A DNA stretch of 64,000 nucleotides from Malachius bipustulatus (taxonomy: Eukaryota > Arthropoda > Insecta > Coleoptera > Melyridae): assembly GCA_910589415.1 (NCBI GenBank), contig OU342632.1, forward strand, positions 16,495,507 to 16,559,506, given 5' to 3'. The number at the start of each line of letters is the position of its first letter. Within the stretch, counting starts at the first letter, position 1. The translations under genes and the position numbers were made by a program. The notes under the pieces were generated by a model. The model was not told the origin of the DNA, did not search any database, and was given only the letters and a program-made list of their open reading frames with translations. Below are positions 1 to 12,539 of the stretch, one piece after another.

Positions 1-3000
1 ACTTCCTCTTTATTTGAAAGGTTTAAAAAATATCTCTTACAGTGTTGCTTATTTATTATAATATTTATAGCTAACTTGGCCTTCCATTTCAGCTGCTTTC
101 TAGATAAATTTAGTGCAACTATAAACAATCCAAATAGATCGCTTTCTCATCTGCTTTCAATGCTTTCATGCCCATATTCATACGGAGCCCGGCAAAACAC
201 CTCCTCGATTCTAAAAATTATTACACTTTTACTTAATAATGCGATTTTAAATCATTAATGAGTTATATTAATGAGGAAATTATCTCACTCAAGTGACGAC
301 CTCTAAATGTAACTTCCAAGTCTTTCGCGAAGATGTTTCAGCTTGATGGAGATGTTATTGGGATGGTTCAGATCCCCCTCCCCCCCCTACTGCAAGTCAC
401 GTGACTTCTTCAAGAAAGAATTCGGAACAGAATTCAAGACAAATTTACCCAAAAATTTTGAAAATTTTTTGGCGCATCCTTTGGACAAAAATAAGAATTT
501 TTATAGCTTGGGATTTTTTCCAAATTCCCTCCTTCTACCGGAAAAAAATTACAAAAAATCATTTACCTACCTTTATTAAGTAATTAGTCTTGGCTGAAGG
601 GACCGTTTTAAATCAAAACTCAGAAGTCGCTTACCTTTATCCTCAAAGAACACGCTGTTGCCGAGTTTTTGATTTAAAAAAATTGAAAATAATTTTGACT
701 AAGTAATTATTATTTCCTCAGTTAATTTTCTTCTTCATAAAAAATGCAGGTGTATTTGCTAGATAAACAAAAACAACTTTTGCTTAGTAGATTTTTTCTT
801 CAAAATGCTTCCTTCTTTTAGAATAAATACAAATAAAATGATATCATAAACTATTTTTTTAAACGGAGAAAAATGCATTTTACAGAAAAACTCCAGAATG
901 GAAAAAAACTCTAATTTTTACCCAAAAAGCATGCCAGAGCTTTTAAAGATTTTTTTGCAACATTCAAGCGGTTTTGTGAGCTGCCATGGAGGGGGGAGGG
1001 GGGAGGTAGCGATACCTACATGCTTGTAATATCTGTATCAAACACTTCCACTTTTGTCAGAGAGATCTATCATTAAAATAGCCCCAGAACAAGAAGTTAC
1101 ACGAGATTTAAATCAGGTGAATGTGGGGAAAGAATAGTTTATCGATATTTTAGAAAATTTCTTAACTTGAACCTCTCGCTGCCTTCAATTTCTGGAAAAT
1201 ATCGATTCCAGCTGATAAATTTCCAAAGATTGATTATTTTTGACTAAGAAGTTTTTTTTTGAAAAATATTCTATAAATACTAATTTAATTTATTTACCAT
1301 GCAAAATCAATGAGTATTTCTCAAAATTTAACCAAATTTTTCATCAAAAATTATAATTTTTATAGTACTGCTCAGATATCAATCGATTAGGGATCAAGAT
1401 ATGTATATTTCATTATTAATAAAAATACTTGATTACGTTATTTTTGCGATTTAGTACTACTAGGTACTTTCAGATTAAAAGGTGGATCACAATGTTGCAA
1501 CCAGCAGAAAAAAATCATAAACAAGTGCCATTAAATTAAATGATCCTGCAATATTTAAACAGCTATGAATTATTGTATTGTTTATGACCTTAGATGTGAA
1601 CATACTACAGTCATCAGTTTCATCCTGTCTTATTCAATAGAGATGGAGATGCGAAATTGCTTGTATGAACATGTAATCGCTTCATGTAAAAGATTATCTA
1701 CTCGCATTTTCCCTATGGCGAGTCAATTATTAGGTATTTTACTACCGATCTAGTTTATTCATGTAACAGTGATTTTTACACACTGACTCTCTCATACCGG
1801 GGTACTTTCAGTCTGAAATAGTTCTCTAATGATACGTTATTCCCTGATGGTACTGCAAAAGTTTTAATTTGTTCTTTGACAACTTTACCTTTTTCGAAAC
1901 AGAAGTTTCTCAGCAGAAGATTACGTACATTTTGGCGAGATAATTGATTTAATATTTTTCAATAAAAAAAGTACATAGGTATAGTATTAATATATTAAAA
2001 TATTAATAGTATTTTCGAAGATAGTGAATATGAGCCTGAAAATAGGCTTTTTCATATTCATGTAACTCCAGCTAGGTTTCAAACCAGAACATAACGAAAT
2101 GTATGTTTTATGTACTAAGAGAAACAATAATTATCTTCTGGTCGATTAACATCTTCCTCTGTACATTCTTGTCTTCATCATGTAATAAGTATAAAAAATT
2201 CATTTTAACAGATTCAAGCCTACATAAGAATAGAATAATTTCCATTTCAATGTCAGTGGAATGTGAGACAATAAACCTCCAACACAACTCATAGAAAAAA
2301 TATTTAAATTGCAAATACGATCTATTATATCAATAATATTTGAATAAAAACCGTGCAATTCCGAAGAACGACACGTATATAATTAGGCAAATTTGAATTT
2401 TGTCTGAATTTAAATTATTTTAGGAACCGTTCGTTCTCCATGCATTTAAATAGATAAATTACTACTCTAGCATGCAACCTTTGTATAAAATATTACATCG
2501 AATTGATGTAACAGCTGTTGATAAATGATTAATCTTGTTAAATTGTGAAGGCATTCTGTGTAACAAATTTAATTGCCTGTAAACAATAATCATAACTTCG
2601 AAGATTTGGACAAATTATCGATGGAGCATAAAAATAATTGCAACTGTACGTTGGATAAGTGAAACTATTGTTATTCTGTCTATTTGTAATCTTCTTTGAT
2701 AGTGGGTACTGTTAGTTTTGGCTTTGATGAATGTATCAGTTTTTATTACATTGACGGCTGTTTTAATTTAAATAAATTAATGACAAATCTGTAAGCTGAG
2801 ATAGATTAATTCAAGCACATACTTTCCTATTATTATAATAATTTCTGCCTGAAGTATCATACAATGTAACTAACCTGCAGTGATTATTATTTAGCTTAAT
2901 ACATTTGAACAATTGATATCAAAATCATTTCCTTGCAACTTCTTTTCAAAATTGTCGAAAAATCACATTTCACTTGTACATTTTGACAAATGTAAACTTC

Positions 3001-4240
3001 TTGTTTTCACCATCAAATGAACACCACCATCAAGATCCGGCACATGTTTACCAAATTGGATGCCCACAAATTGAGATAGTTTGAATCTTATTTGCCTGGT
3101 GACCATGGTGTTGAGGTTATTATTGATATTTTAGTAATATAGAAATTCAATAATCACATAATTAGGTAAGTGCAATAATTCTAATAAGCGTTTTTAATTA
3201 GGTTCAAATCGTGAAAGGCAATCTCACATTTTACTACTTTTGCTCTATTAATTATTGGAAACATTAATATTAATTTTACCTAATAGACTTCGCATGTTAA
3301 CAGTGTTGCGTGACGTTCCATAAGCATTATTAATCGTTTTTCGACAACATCTTATTGTCTGCTAATTTCAACAGTAACAGTTTTCTTTTTTACAAGTAAC
3401 CGTAGCCATCGTGCATTTTGCAATTTACCATAAGTGATCCAGAACTCGTAGAACATGATACTCTAAATCTGTATTCTTAAAAAAATGTAACAATTTCATG
3501 CTACACAGTAGGTATAACGAAACAGCAAAAATATCATTAGGTAGGTACTTATAGGTATGTAAAATTGTAGAAATCTTTCGCTGAGTTCTAGTAGGCGTAT
3601 TGAAAAAAAAAAAAATTCAGTTATTAAATTTTCACACTATTTATAAAAATGGCTGTAAGCGTTTCGCTCTGAGAAAGATCCTACAGGCAAGAAACATTAT
3701 CGTGGCGAAGACAGAAAAAACTAACATTTCTATTCTTGTAGCGTGTTTAAAATTTTAGAAGTGTGTAGAGAATCAGGTAAATGACACAGCAAGCTTCCTA
3801 AAACCGTGCCGATTTAATCTTTGTAAGCTGCCTAACATGGACGCATGACGCAAAATCAGCGTTCTTAAAATGCAGCACAAGATTTAGTGTGTCATACTTC
3901 ACATATTCCTTGCGACCATATAGTCGCGACCATATCGTATAAATTAAAATGAATCGCTCGTTTATTATAAATTGTAATATAAAATTCACCATCAATCATA
4001 ACCTAAATAATTGTGTTTTCTTTGGTGTTGCAAATATATCACGCTCTACTATTTTAGCACAGTTTCAAAAACAACAGTTACTGAAATCGTGTTTATTTAT
4101 ATGGCGAGTGAATTTGAGGAATTAAACTAAACTATACCTAAGTATACTTACCTACTCCATTTACTATTTTACACATACATTGAACCCTTATTCCCATAGA
4201 TATTTATTAGCATAAATATTTTCTCACTTACCTAAATAAA
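1..4240. other. AT-rich non-coding stretch
   Basis: No supported gene is seen here. Short ORFs on both strands have no recognisable motif and look like chance in AT-rich DNA. A small inverted word (GTTTTAAATCAAAACTC near 604, with GAGTTTTTGATTTAAA near 663) could form a weak hairpin. Splice-like and TATA-like words occur but none combine into a gene model. Confidence 0.5.
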
Positions 4241-4246
4241 AAAAAT

Positions 4247-4430
4247 ATTGCTCATCAATCGCATCAATAGTGTATTTATATGCGTTGATTCAATAATTAT
4301 GATTTTTTTGCTATTTTAGAAATTGGGTTATTGGAATATTTTTTCGTTATTTCATATTATGTAGTAGATAGTTGCTTACTGTGAAAATTTCAGTTCAATT
4401 TCTTTGAAAACGCATCCTAAAATGGATACA
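4247..4430 (+). repeat. Diverged dispersed repeat (copy A)
   Basis: This stretch shares an ordered series of words with 27437-27612: 'CATCAATCGCA', 'ATAGTGTATTT', 'ATGCG', 'GATTCAAT', and further on 'TGTGAAAA', 'TTCA' and 'CCT.A.AATG.A'. The order is kept but there are many differences, so it looks like an old dispersed repeat. It lies directly upstream of the mariner-like transposase remnant here, and inside the 4-kb inverted-repeat element at the other site. No coding capacity is seen. The family is not recognised. Confidence 0.4.
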
Positions 4431-5124
4431 GGTACCTAATTGCAGTCTTAACTGACCTTTTACCTACGTCACTGTTGAACTAATTTTAACGCAAAATGTT
4501 TTGAACGCAAATTTTTTGGCACCAGTGTATAACTTGGGATACGTTCTTCTAATACACATAGTATGGTAAAATTATCAGTTTTTGCAAAAGTTCAAATGTG
4601 TGTGCTTTTAAAGAGTAGAAAATGAGATTTCAATCGAAAAAGCATTTCCTCAGACGAATTTCATTTTCATCTTGGAGGATATGTTAATAAACAGAGCTGT
4701 ATAACATTTGGGGATTCCGAAAACCCACAAGTAGTCAAAGAGAAGCCAATGCTTCTGCCAAGAGTGACTATTTGGTGTGGGATTTGGAGTGGTGAACCGA
4801 CATTGGTCCCTACTATTTTCAAAATGAAGATGGTTGAGTTTAAGAGACATGTTAATTGAGTTTTTGTGGCCGCTATTAGACAATTTGGACTTGAACGAGC
4901 TTATTTCCAGCAGAATAGCGCAAAGTGTCACACAAGTCGTGAAACAATCGATCTTTGGCACAACAAATTCGGTGTCCCTGTTATCAGGCGTTTTGGAGAC
5001 ATTAATTGACAATCGCGCAGCTGCGATTCAAGACCGTCGAACTATTTTTTATTAGGTCATGTTAAGGACCGTTGTTACTTCAATGATGCACAAATAATTG
5101 ACGCACTGAAGGAAAACATCAATG

Positions 5125-5136
5125 AAGTTTTGCGTA
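5125..5136. repeat. Target-site duplication, left copy
   Basis: AAGTTTTGCGTA occurs here and again at 5414-5425, directly flanking the SINE. It is the 12-bp duplication made on insertion. Removing the SINE and one copy restores continuous transposase-like sequence. Confidence 0.85.
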
Positions 5137-5413
5137 AGTGACTTGCGTGGCCAAATGGTTCTCCGCTGGCTCACGAAGCCACAGATCGCGGGTTCGAAAC
5201 TCACCTCGGCCCGCTTTACTTTTCAGATTCATTTTCGAATGTCTGTGAAAAGTAAAACAAGCGATCGAACGTTTAAAAGGCAAAAATATATAATTTAAAG
5301 TGTGTGTGGCTAAAGAGTTCGTGCTCAAAGCCAAATTACCAGAGTGGAGCGACTATGTCTTACCTACACAGTTAAGACCGATGCTCCCTCTTTTCAATAA
5401 TAATAATAAAAAA
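5137..5413 (+). mobile_element. tRNA-derived SINE inserted in the transposase remnant
   Basis: The head looks like a tRNA. An A-box-like TGGCCAAATGG lies at about 5148-5158 and a B-box-like GGTTCGAAACTC at about 5191-5202, at the spacing expected of an internal RNA polymerase III promoter. A body of about 200 bases with no tRNA features follows, ending in an (AAT)n/A-rich tail at about 5397-5413. The element is bounded by perfect 12-bp duplications. A head from tRNA, an unrelated body, an A-rich tail and a long duplication are the hallmarks of LINE-mobilised SINEs. The perfect duplication suggests a fairly recent insertion. No second copy is seen in the window. It is not a functional tRNA gene because the acceptor stem does not close. 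Confidence 0.88.
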
Positions 5414-5425
5414 AAGTTTTGCGTA
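5414..5425. repeat. Target-site duplication, right copy
   Basis: Second copy of AAGTTTTGCGTA, following the A-rich SINE tail. Confidence 0.85.
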
Positions 5426-6076
5426 CAATAGTCACAAATAATCGAAAATGTATTGCAAAATTTTGCGAAAAGAATGAACTACTACCAAGCCGACCATTTA
5501 ACTGAAATTGTTTTTTTATGAATAATGGGAAGGGATACTTTCTTGAATAAAGCAAAAATCATTCAAAAATATTCCACTAGGTATGTAGTTTTATTAGCAA
5601 TTTTAAAAAGAAACCAACAGATGGCCAAACCTTTATGTTGTCATAACAAAAATATATCTTCAGAGACGTGATCGGAATATAAATAATTTCAAAAATTGCA
5701 TGACGTCATTACAGTTTTTTTCTTAAATTTACTAAGCTTTAAGTACCTACCTACTTAAATCTGCATAAAACTGTGATTTCTGAAAGATCTTTAGCATAAT
5801 AATTATTATTGTCATTTCTATACAGATAATACATTTTCATTATTACTTACATGCATCTTTTAATTTACGCTAAGTATAAGTTAAGTAGTATGCAGTACCA
5901 AACTTACGCATTCAAAAGAACGGTACATCTATGCATTGCTGAAGAATATTTGGCATACAAATATCTACTCTATAGGAGCTGTAGATAGGTATAGGTACAT
6001 TATGACCATTTAATTTTTATGCTGGTATGAGGTGTTGATATAGGAAATTCATTAACACTTACTTCCTTTGTTTCAG

Positions 6077-6277
6077 GTGCACAGGCAGATGTTAAGAGCA
6101 GATATTCATTTCTCGCAATTATTAAAGCGGAGAAATAGTAGTAATAGTGGGATCGTAAAACGTCTAGTTCGGGTTAGTGCTTTGCTCGATCATTGATATC
6201 TCCGCCGATCTCGGCGTGCTAAAGGTGTCCACACACGCGCTGTTTTCTCAACAAGGACGACTAGGACATTCTTCAAG
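6077..6277 (+). other. Candidate non-coding (5' UTR) exon
   Basis: A segment of 201 bases with higher GC than its surroundings is bounded by a good acceptor, a pyrimidine-rich run ending TTTGTTTCAG, and a consensus donor, CAAG|GTATGT. All three forward frames contain stops, so if it is an exon it is most likely untranslated leader, or lncRNA. The longest frame opens from the acceptor for about 40 codons before a TGA. No promoter is evident upstream. The splice-site pairing is what supports the call; chance occurrence cannot be excluded in a window this large. Confidence 0.4.
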
Positions 6278-6939
6278 GTATGTTTTAAAATAATATTCTA
6301 CCTACATTGTTATATATTTTATTAGATTACAAAAACCTTTTCCTTAAACAATAATAATTGGATATTTTAATAAATTTTTGGAGGAGTGAAACTAAAAAAG
6401 AAATCAATTTCACAAAAATATATTGTATAATTGTATATTGTTTGGGCAATAATAATTATTATTATTATAAGTTTTTTGAATTAAATTTTAATTTAAAATT
6501 ATTTTCTAACATCAATTTTGACACTTGTGTCTGACAGTTTACAGGGTTCCCAATATGCAGGAAACTTTTTTGCGGGACACAAAGTTTGTCAAATAGGTAA
6601 AGTTGGGGAGAATTTGATGCTGATTAGTAATTTGAAAATAAATGTAGGATAGCTTTCTTAATTGCTGAAATATTCTGAAAAAATTTAAAATCAAGATTTA
6701 TTATTTTAGCCTTGCCTTTTTTTTTTATTAAAAATGAATAATTGCTTTGTAGGTTGACATAAGGTGATGAGAGCTATTATTGACTTGACGTTTAATTTTT
6801 TTTAAATAGACTAGATCCTAGAGTTTTCGTAGTAAACTTTTTGTTTTGATAAGGCCGCAATACTTAGTGTTTTTTTTTCATCTCACTCGGTAATAAAAAA
6901 AAAAACAACTTACTTAACTAAAAGTCTATGTGACATTTC

Positions 6940-7410
6940 CAAAGCAGCTTACAATGAAAACGGCTCGAGACAGCAGAAAACGGTTTGCATGTCCCTATCT
7001 TAATTTTTGACGTTTTGTCCTATGGTGTGGATAAAATGGTTAAATTGTTATAACTGATGAAAAATCTGATAAACTTAATAAAGAATCTGATAATTTTCAT
7101 CACCCTGTATAATAATTTCATCCACACGATAAGATACCACGTGAAAAATTAAGATAGGGGCATATAAATCGTTTTCTGCGGTCTCAAGCCATTTTGATTG
7201 CAAGCTGCTTTGAAAATGGAAAATGACGATTTTCACTTATTTATAACTCATAAACTATTCAATTTAAACTCAAATTGTGAAAACCATTCTTACTGCATTT
7301 TCTCAGACAATTTAAAAATAATATACAGGTTGTCCTATTCAAAATAACAAAGTTGTAAGGCGTACAGCGATATTGGGCCATCCTGTATAGTTGAAAATAA
7401 TTTTAGGTTA
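6940..7410. mobile_element. Partial foldback MITE sharing the common core
   Basis: The sequence has dyad symmetry around roughly 7100: CATGTCCCTATCTTAAT and ATTAAGATAGGGGCAT, GGCTCGAGAC.GCAGAAAACG and its complement near 7175, and AAGCAGCTT with AAGCTGCTTT. It carries the same internal core as the complete elements at 43866 and 48085, including 'TTATAACTCATAAA' and the outward segment 'GTACAGCGATATTGGGCCAT'. The outer left arm is missing, so it is a truncated copy. No coding potential. Confidence 0.65.
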
Positions 7411-8055
7411 TAGTGATTAGGTTATAATGATATTATATATCATCAAACCATAAAAATTTTCACTCAAATCTTTTTTCTATCTTGAGCGGTAAGGCCGCTG
7501 TATGGGATAATTACGCGAGGATGGACTGTATGTAAAAATTTATATGAAATTTTTATTAAGTTCCTTCTACAAATTGATGATTTTAGCCCTCTTTCAAACT
7601 TTCTCTCTAAAGAAAATTATTACATGTGGTAATTACTCGACTTTAGATAAACTTTTGAAGTGCCAGTAAAACACACTTATATATTTAAAAAATGGTCCAA
7701 TGAAGCTTATTAGGTACTTACGTCAAAAATGTTTTCAAAGCCGATGACACCGACACGAGTAATCTGCTCACTCCCAAAAGTTCTGCATACAGATATAATA
7801 GATGAGAATACGAGATATGAGTAGATGAGATATGAATTCTGCGTATGCTCCTGGAAACTTCCAGGATCCAGGATAAGAGGTGACTACATATCTACTAATT
7901 CTGGAAACGTATTGTATTATTTTCTGTTACATTTCTACCTGCTAAAGTGAAGAAGAAGTGTGAGTACCTGCTGTGAAAAATAGAATATTGATTTGGTATT
8001 TTATCTAGAGCCTCTATCAAAGATATCACCAATTTTGATAAAACTCTTCTAATTC

Positions 8056-8235
8056 ATGAATAATGCGTGTGGTGTTACCTTATTCGGGGCATGTTACGGT
8101 TCTGTGAACTCAGAGTGCGGCTCGCGCCAATGGCAGCGGAACGGAGCTGACTATGTGCAGGATGACGCGCTCAACCACTCCAGAAGACTGCACTTCCGCC
8201 TTTGGATGCACCCAAAGAACTTGAAATATTATTAG
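8056..8235 (+). CDS. Unrecognised 59-codon ORF in a GC-richer patch
   Basis: An ATG-to-TAG ORF of 59 codons covers a patch clearly richer in G and C than its neighbours, with more balanced codons than surrounding chance ORFs. The product begins MNNACGVTLFGACYGS, carries three cysteines in its first third, and ends in a basic stretch HSRRLHFRLWMHPKN. No signal peptide or known domain is recognised. It could be a terminal exon, a relic of a larger gene, or chance. No convincing acceptor was found immediately upstream and no polyadenylation signal stands out downstream. Function is not assignable. Confidence 0.22.
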   Translation: MNNACGVTLFGACYGSVNSECGSRQWQRNGADYVQDDALNHSRRLHFRLWMHPKNLKYY

Positions 8236-9990
8236 AAGAAGTAAATCATGCATGAGGAAAATCATTATCTGATGATCGCCTATTGCATAAAAGTTTATTA
8301 TAGAGCAAGAAAAATAATTATTCGAAACTGCACTATAGGCATTTATAACAAGTCAAGTGCGGAACTTTATTATAACCAAAAGCATGATGCTGCTATCACT
8401 AATAGAGACACCGACGTAAATAAACTTTGGTCCAAGAAAGATAGCACGAAAAATATTGTAATCAACAAGACGATTTAAGAGTTTTGTTTCTTAGCTACGG
8501 ATAATAATTTTGTGTGAATGAAGATTTTCAAAGAGTTAAACAGATATGCAATGGGTTTTGGTTAAGTAAACATTGCGCTGCTTTTGCTTCTGTTTATTCA
8601 GAATCTATCTCTTTGGACGTATGACTTTATAGTCGCTGACCTCGGATAACTAGCCACAAATTGGGGGTTTGCAGGCATCTATACATAATAATATTATTCC
8701 ATTTCCAGCAGTTCATCCCACAAATTGCTTTGCTTTAGGGACGCATTATTAGAAATATTATTTTTAATGAGCAATAATACCTACAATGATTATAAAGAAC
8801 GTTACCAGGCAGCGCATGAAGAAATAAGTTACGTGCATGATGTGACTCACTTTTTAACAACCTGCCAACCAAATTATATTCTCGAACTTAACAATTAAGT
8901 GTGATCTCAAAAAATCACACAAGTATGTACAAGAAGTAATTTATAAAAATAAACGTCTCTGACAGCAAATAACTCGTTACATGAAGAGAAATGCGTGTAA
9001 AAAAGTCTCTATAACTGAAGACGAACCTACACTTACCACATTTAACCTATAGTTATAAGCATAGATCATCATAACCTGTCAACAATAACTAAGAGTCACT
9101 ACTGTTATTACCGCGTCAAATATGATCTGGATATTCGAACCGCCTCGGAGAGAAGTCCGAGCTGAGTAGGAGGTCTCCCATAAAGAGAGGTCACCTAGGC
9201 GAAGACATAGGGCACCACATCACGCACGCAGAGACCTACCTCAAAAGCATTCATTATGCAATTACTTCGCCAGAAAAACACTGTGGAGACGTGAGCACGT
9301 GGTGATCCCGCCGGAGATGAGATATCGATTCTGCGTCGGGATACGGAGGGATGACAGGTTGATGGAGAACATCATCAACATATCAGTGTCGTGCGATATG
9401 TAATTTGTGTTATGATATGTACTGTATGTCGCTTTTTCTGCCCTATTTATGAGAGAAATCGTGTGAAGTTCATGTCTGGAATAAGAGAAATAGAGGATCT
9501 GCTAATAAGTATTTAAGATTATGAAAAATCCTTGAAACCTATTGGAAGATATTATTTTGCTTGGAATACTTTTATAAAGAACTTTTCCCTGCATTTTATA
9601 TAATTTGGTATACTTATCAACTCTTATAATATAAGAATAATCTGAACCGAGCAAGTGTAGAAAAATTATCACTGACAAAATTAATTCTCTCATATTTAAA
9701 TGATTTTTCAGAAAACTTTTTTTCAGATTCAGGATTCCGGAGTGACTTTTTGTTGAATCGTTTCATAAAGTTGCCATTTTGTTTGTATTTTTATTCTTTC
9801 ATATCATTCTTTCATGCACAAGTACATAGATACAAGTGACATTCTTTTAAGCACTTGTCCATAGGACGCCTGTAAGTCACTTTGACAATATAAATAAATA
9901 TCAATTTCTAGAGTTCATAAATTTATATTTTATCTTGACGAATTAGAAATATCAGAATTCATTCTTTCTTGAAATTTTAGCAAAAAATCT
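8236..9990. other. Non-coding, with a GC-richer patch at about 9110-9370
   Basis: No gene is supported. The patch near 9110-9370 is richer in GC than its flanks but each frame is broken by stops and no domain is seen. The remainder is AT-rich. Confidence 0.4.
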
Positions 9991-9997
9991 TGTATGA

Positions 9998-10109
9998 CAC
10001 ACGTTGCAAAAGGAGTGTTTATTAAGGAGTCGACGATTGTCAAACTCGGCCTTCGGCCTCGTACTACAATTTTCCTCCCTGCTTAAAACACTTCCATCTC
10101 GCAATTTGT
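9998..10109. repeat. Short foldback hairpin centred on CGGCCTTCGGCC
   Basis: An imperfect palindrome of about 112 bases. The left arm carries ACACGTTGCAAAAGGAGTG and the right arm TGCTTAAAACACTTCC and CTCGCAATTTGT. The arms converge on CTCGGCCTTCGGCCTCG at about 10046-10062. The GC-rich apex stands out in AT-rich surroundings. It looks like a miniature foldback element or a structured RNA hairpin. No target duplication was identified. Confidence 0.55.
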
Positions 10110-12539
10110 ATCACAAATAGCTATTATGTGAGCGTTAAATTTTACTCTGCCACCGACATCTACATATTATGGTACAAAAAAATTCTTAAATATTGTCAAA
10201 AAGCTAGTTGCATTCCGGTGTATGTAACACAGCTCGAAAACAATGCTGATATAGGGAACTATATCTCTGACAAGCCGAAAATGGGAGGAGGGGGAATATA
10301 AAGGCTGTTTCATCACTTGTGTCCACCCGGAATATAAAGGTCGATTTTGTAATTAATATAGGACCGTACAATGGCGTAATCAGTTTAATATTTTTTCTCA
10401 TTCGGCCACCAGCGATAAAAACTGTCATTTTTGTGGTAAAGTGGCTAGAAGAAATTCGGTTTCTCATTCATACATCGGTAGATTAATTTAATCAAAATCG
10501 TTCAAAAGTGACATCAAAAAAGTAATCACAAGGCGGTAATTAAATAAAAAACTTAATATATGAAAATGAGTGGCATAGTGATTGAAAATGGTAGCTCAAA
10601 GTGACCAATAATCTGAAGAGGGTAGGAACCTACAATAAATCCATAAGCAACTTATAAGTAAACAGTGAGAAGATTATCCATCCTAGTTCAAAGGCACACT
10701 GGGGCATATAAACTGGAATAATATTGGGATTCTTTATACTATGTGTACTTAAGCTGCTTAAGGATATATGGTAGGCGCCGAGGTAGGCGCCTATAGGACC
10801 TCTTCATATTATTGATTACTTTTCTAGCTTACCGTATATCAATCATTCTACCTCATTTCTATGGAATCTATTTAACGATAGCTTTGTAATAATTAGTTTT
10901 TGATATTACTTTTCGAGGATTTTGATTTTATTATTATTTTATTATTCAATTTCTACCGCTACATGTAAGAAAAATCGAATTTATTGACCACTTTATCATC
11001 AAATTACAGTTTTTTTTATTAACTGGTGGTCGAAAAAAACCTGATTACGCGACTCTATGGTCCTATATGAATCGTGAAATCGTGAAAGTTTCAATTTTTT
11101 ATCTCTAAAATTAGCCTCTATAATGTGTGATTGGTGGACATAAGTGATGTACCAGCCTGTACATAGTAGACCTCTGGTGATCATCATTCAAATGAAGTTT
11201 TGAAGACATACAAAAAAAACATTTAATTAATTTAAAAATAGTGTCAAATAAATAAAGGCCGTAATTATAAATAAATATTTTGAAATTTTAGTGAACAAGC
11301 GTTCTAGAAGTCACCCTTGATGCTAGGAGTTGAACCTGTTAATCTTTCATGCATGTGGACAGAAAATAAATCTGTTTAACCTTGTTGGGAGCGTTCCAAT
11401 GATGAAAAATTATCATTTAGTGTTCTAATTGTCACGTTCGTATGATTTTCTATTTGATATGCGTTTTATCTAAGCTGTCCTTACTCAAGCTTTTATAAAT
11501 ATCTTATGATTCTGAGCTTAAAATGCAGCCAGTTGTTTGAAAGTGCCAGAGCTGAACCAAAAATAAAATAATACAGTATACCTTATTAAAAGGTTACACA
11601 ATTGAAAAAAAATTCTCATTGTTTAAGTTTTTACAGAAATAATTTTCAGTTCCTGTAACTTTTTCAAAGAAAATTAACAAAAAAATTTCACCTGTTTAAA
11701 AAAAAAAGCGCACAATTACGTTCAAAAGTCGTCAAACAACAAAAAGTGTAGTTGCAACTTTAGTTAAAAAAAAACATAAAGTTAAATCAGCCTCGTTTGG
11801 TTCTCAAAAAATAGTAACAATTAGTATTACAGGCAATATTTTGTTAATTTTGATTAGCCCTGTAGATTTTCGAAAGACCCGTTAAATTCTTGCAAACTAT
11901 TACAAAGCGTTTAGCAAAATAAAATCTGACCTTTTGTCTTTTCACATACCATCAGGGAACTTAACATTAAGTAAACTAAATTGGGGTTAAGCGTCGACCA
12001 ATCAACATAGCAAAGGTCATCCAAATAACGACCTTCGAGGATAAGTCTAAACACCATAACAACACCGTATAGTGGTGCAGTAGTAACAAGGTTTCGTGTT
12101 TCCCATGAATACATTAGTGAAACGTACGGAGCTTATACAATAGGTTGAGAGTATCAGACTCTGTAACAAGACGCTAACTGTATTTGTAATACATAAGTAT
12201 AATAATAGGTGAACAGAAACATACAAAATGAGACAGATATGTTGGCAAAATGGAGCCCCAGAGAGTTATTTTGCAGAAACATTCAACAGGTACTTATTAT
12301 TATGGCGAACATTTAATTACCATGATAACATCTAATCAGTTATAGGTAAGTACGAGCTGCAACCTTCAGGAATGTTGAGACAATTAATTATCAATGAATA
12401 TATTGGTATGCCTCTGTAAGTGATTTTTGCATAATCGTCTTCGCCTAGATGAGCATGCTACTTGTTATGCTCAATTTTTCTTCCTCTTGAAAACGTGAAC
12501 TGACATCAGGTGCAGTGGAAATTAAATACATAACTTCTT
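10110..12539. other. AT-rich non-coding stretch
   Basis: No gene or clear repeat is supported. A word at about 11325 resembles a tRNA B box on the minus strand, but the arms do not fold. Confidence 0.45.

Larger units (their letters stand above)
4650..5500 (+). pseudogene. Dead mariner-like (Tc1/mariner, DDE_3) transposase fragment
   Basis: Read across frames, this encodes the catalytic part of an arthropod Tc1/mariner-superfamily transposase. The order is SDEFHFHLGGYVNKQ, then ENPQVVKEKPML, VTIWCGIWSG, then in another frame IEFLWPLL and DLNE, then YFQQNSAKCHTSRETIDL, CDSRPSNYFLLGHVK and ALKENINEVLR. In intact relatives the second and third acidic residues lie in QQDGA.CHTA and DLTPLDFFLWG. 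Here both appear as asparagine (QQN, PSN). With at least two frameshifts and no N-terminal DNA-binding region visible, it cannot be active. The frame resumes after a SINE insertion and stops near 5500. The family call is firm; the subfamily is not determined. Confidence 0.85.

Noticed and set aside
5141..5212. Functional tRNA gene
   Set aside because: A and B boxes are present but the acceptor stem does not pair, and the SINE body, A-rich tail and target duplications explain it.
11300..11400. tRNA-like sequence on the minus strand (GGTTCAACTCC B-box-like word)
   Set aside because: The T-arm pairs only three bases and no acceptor stem or A box fits.
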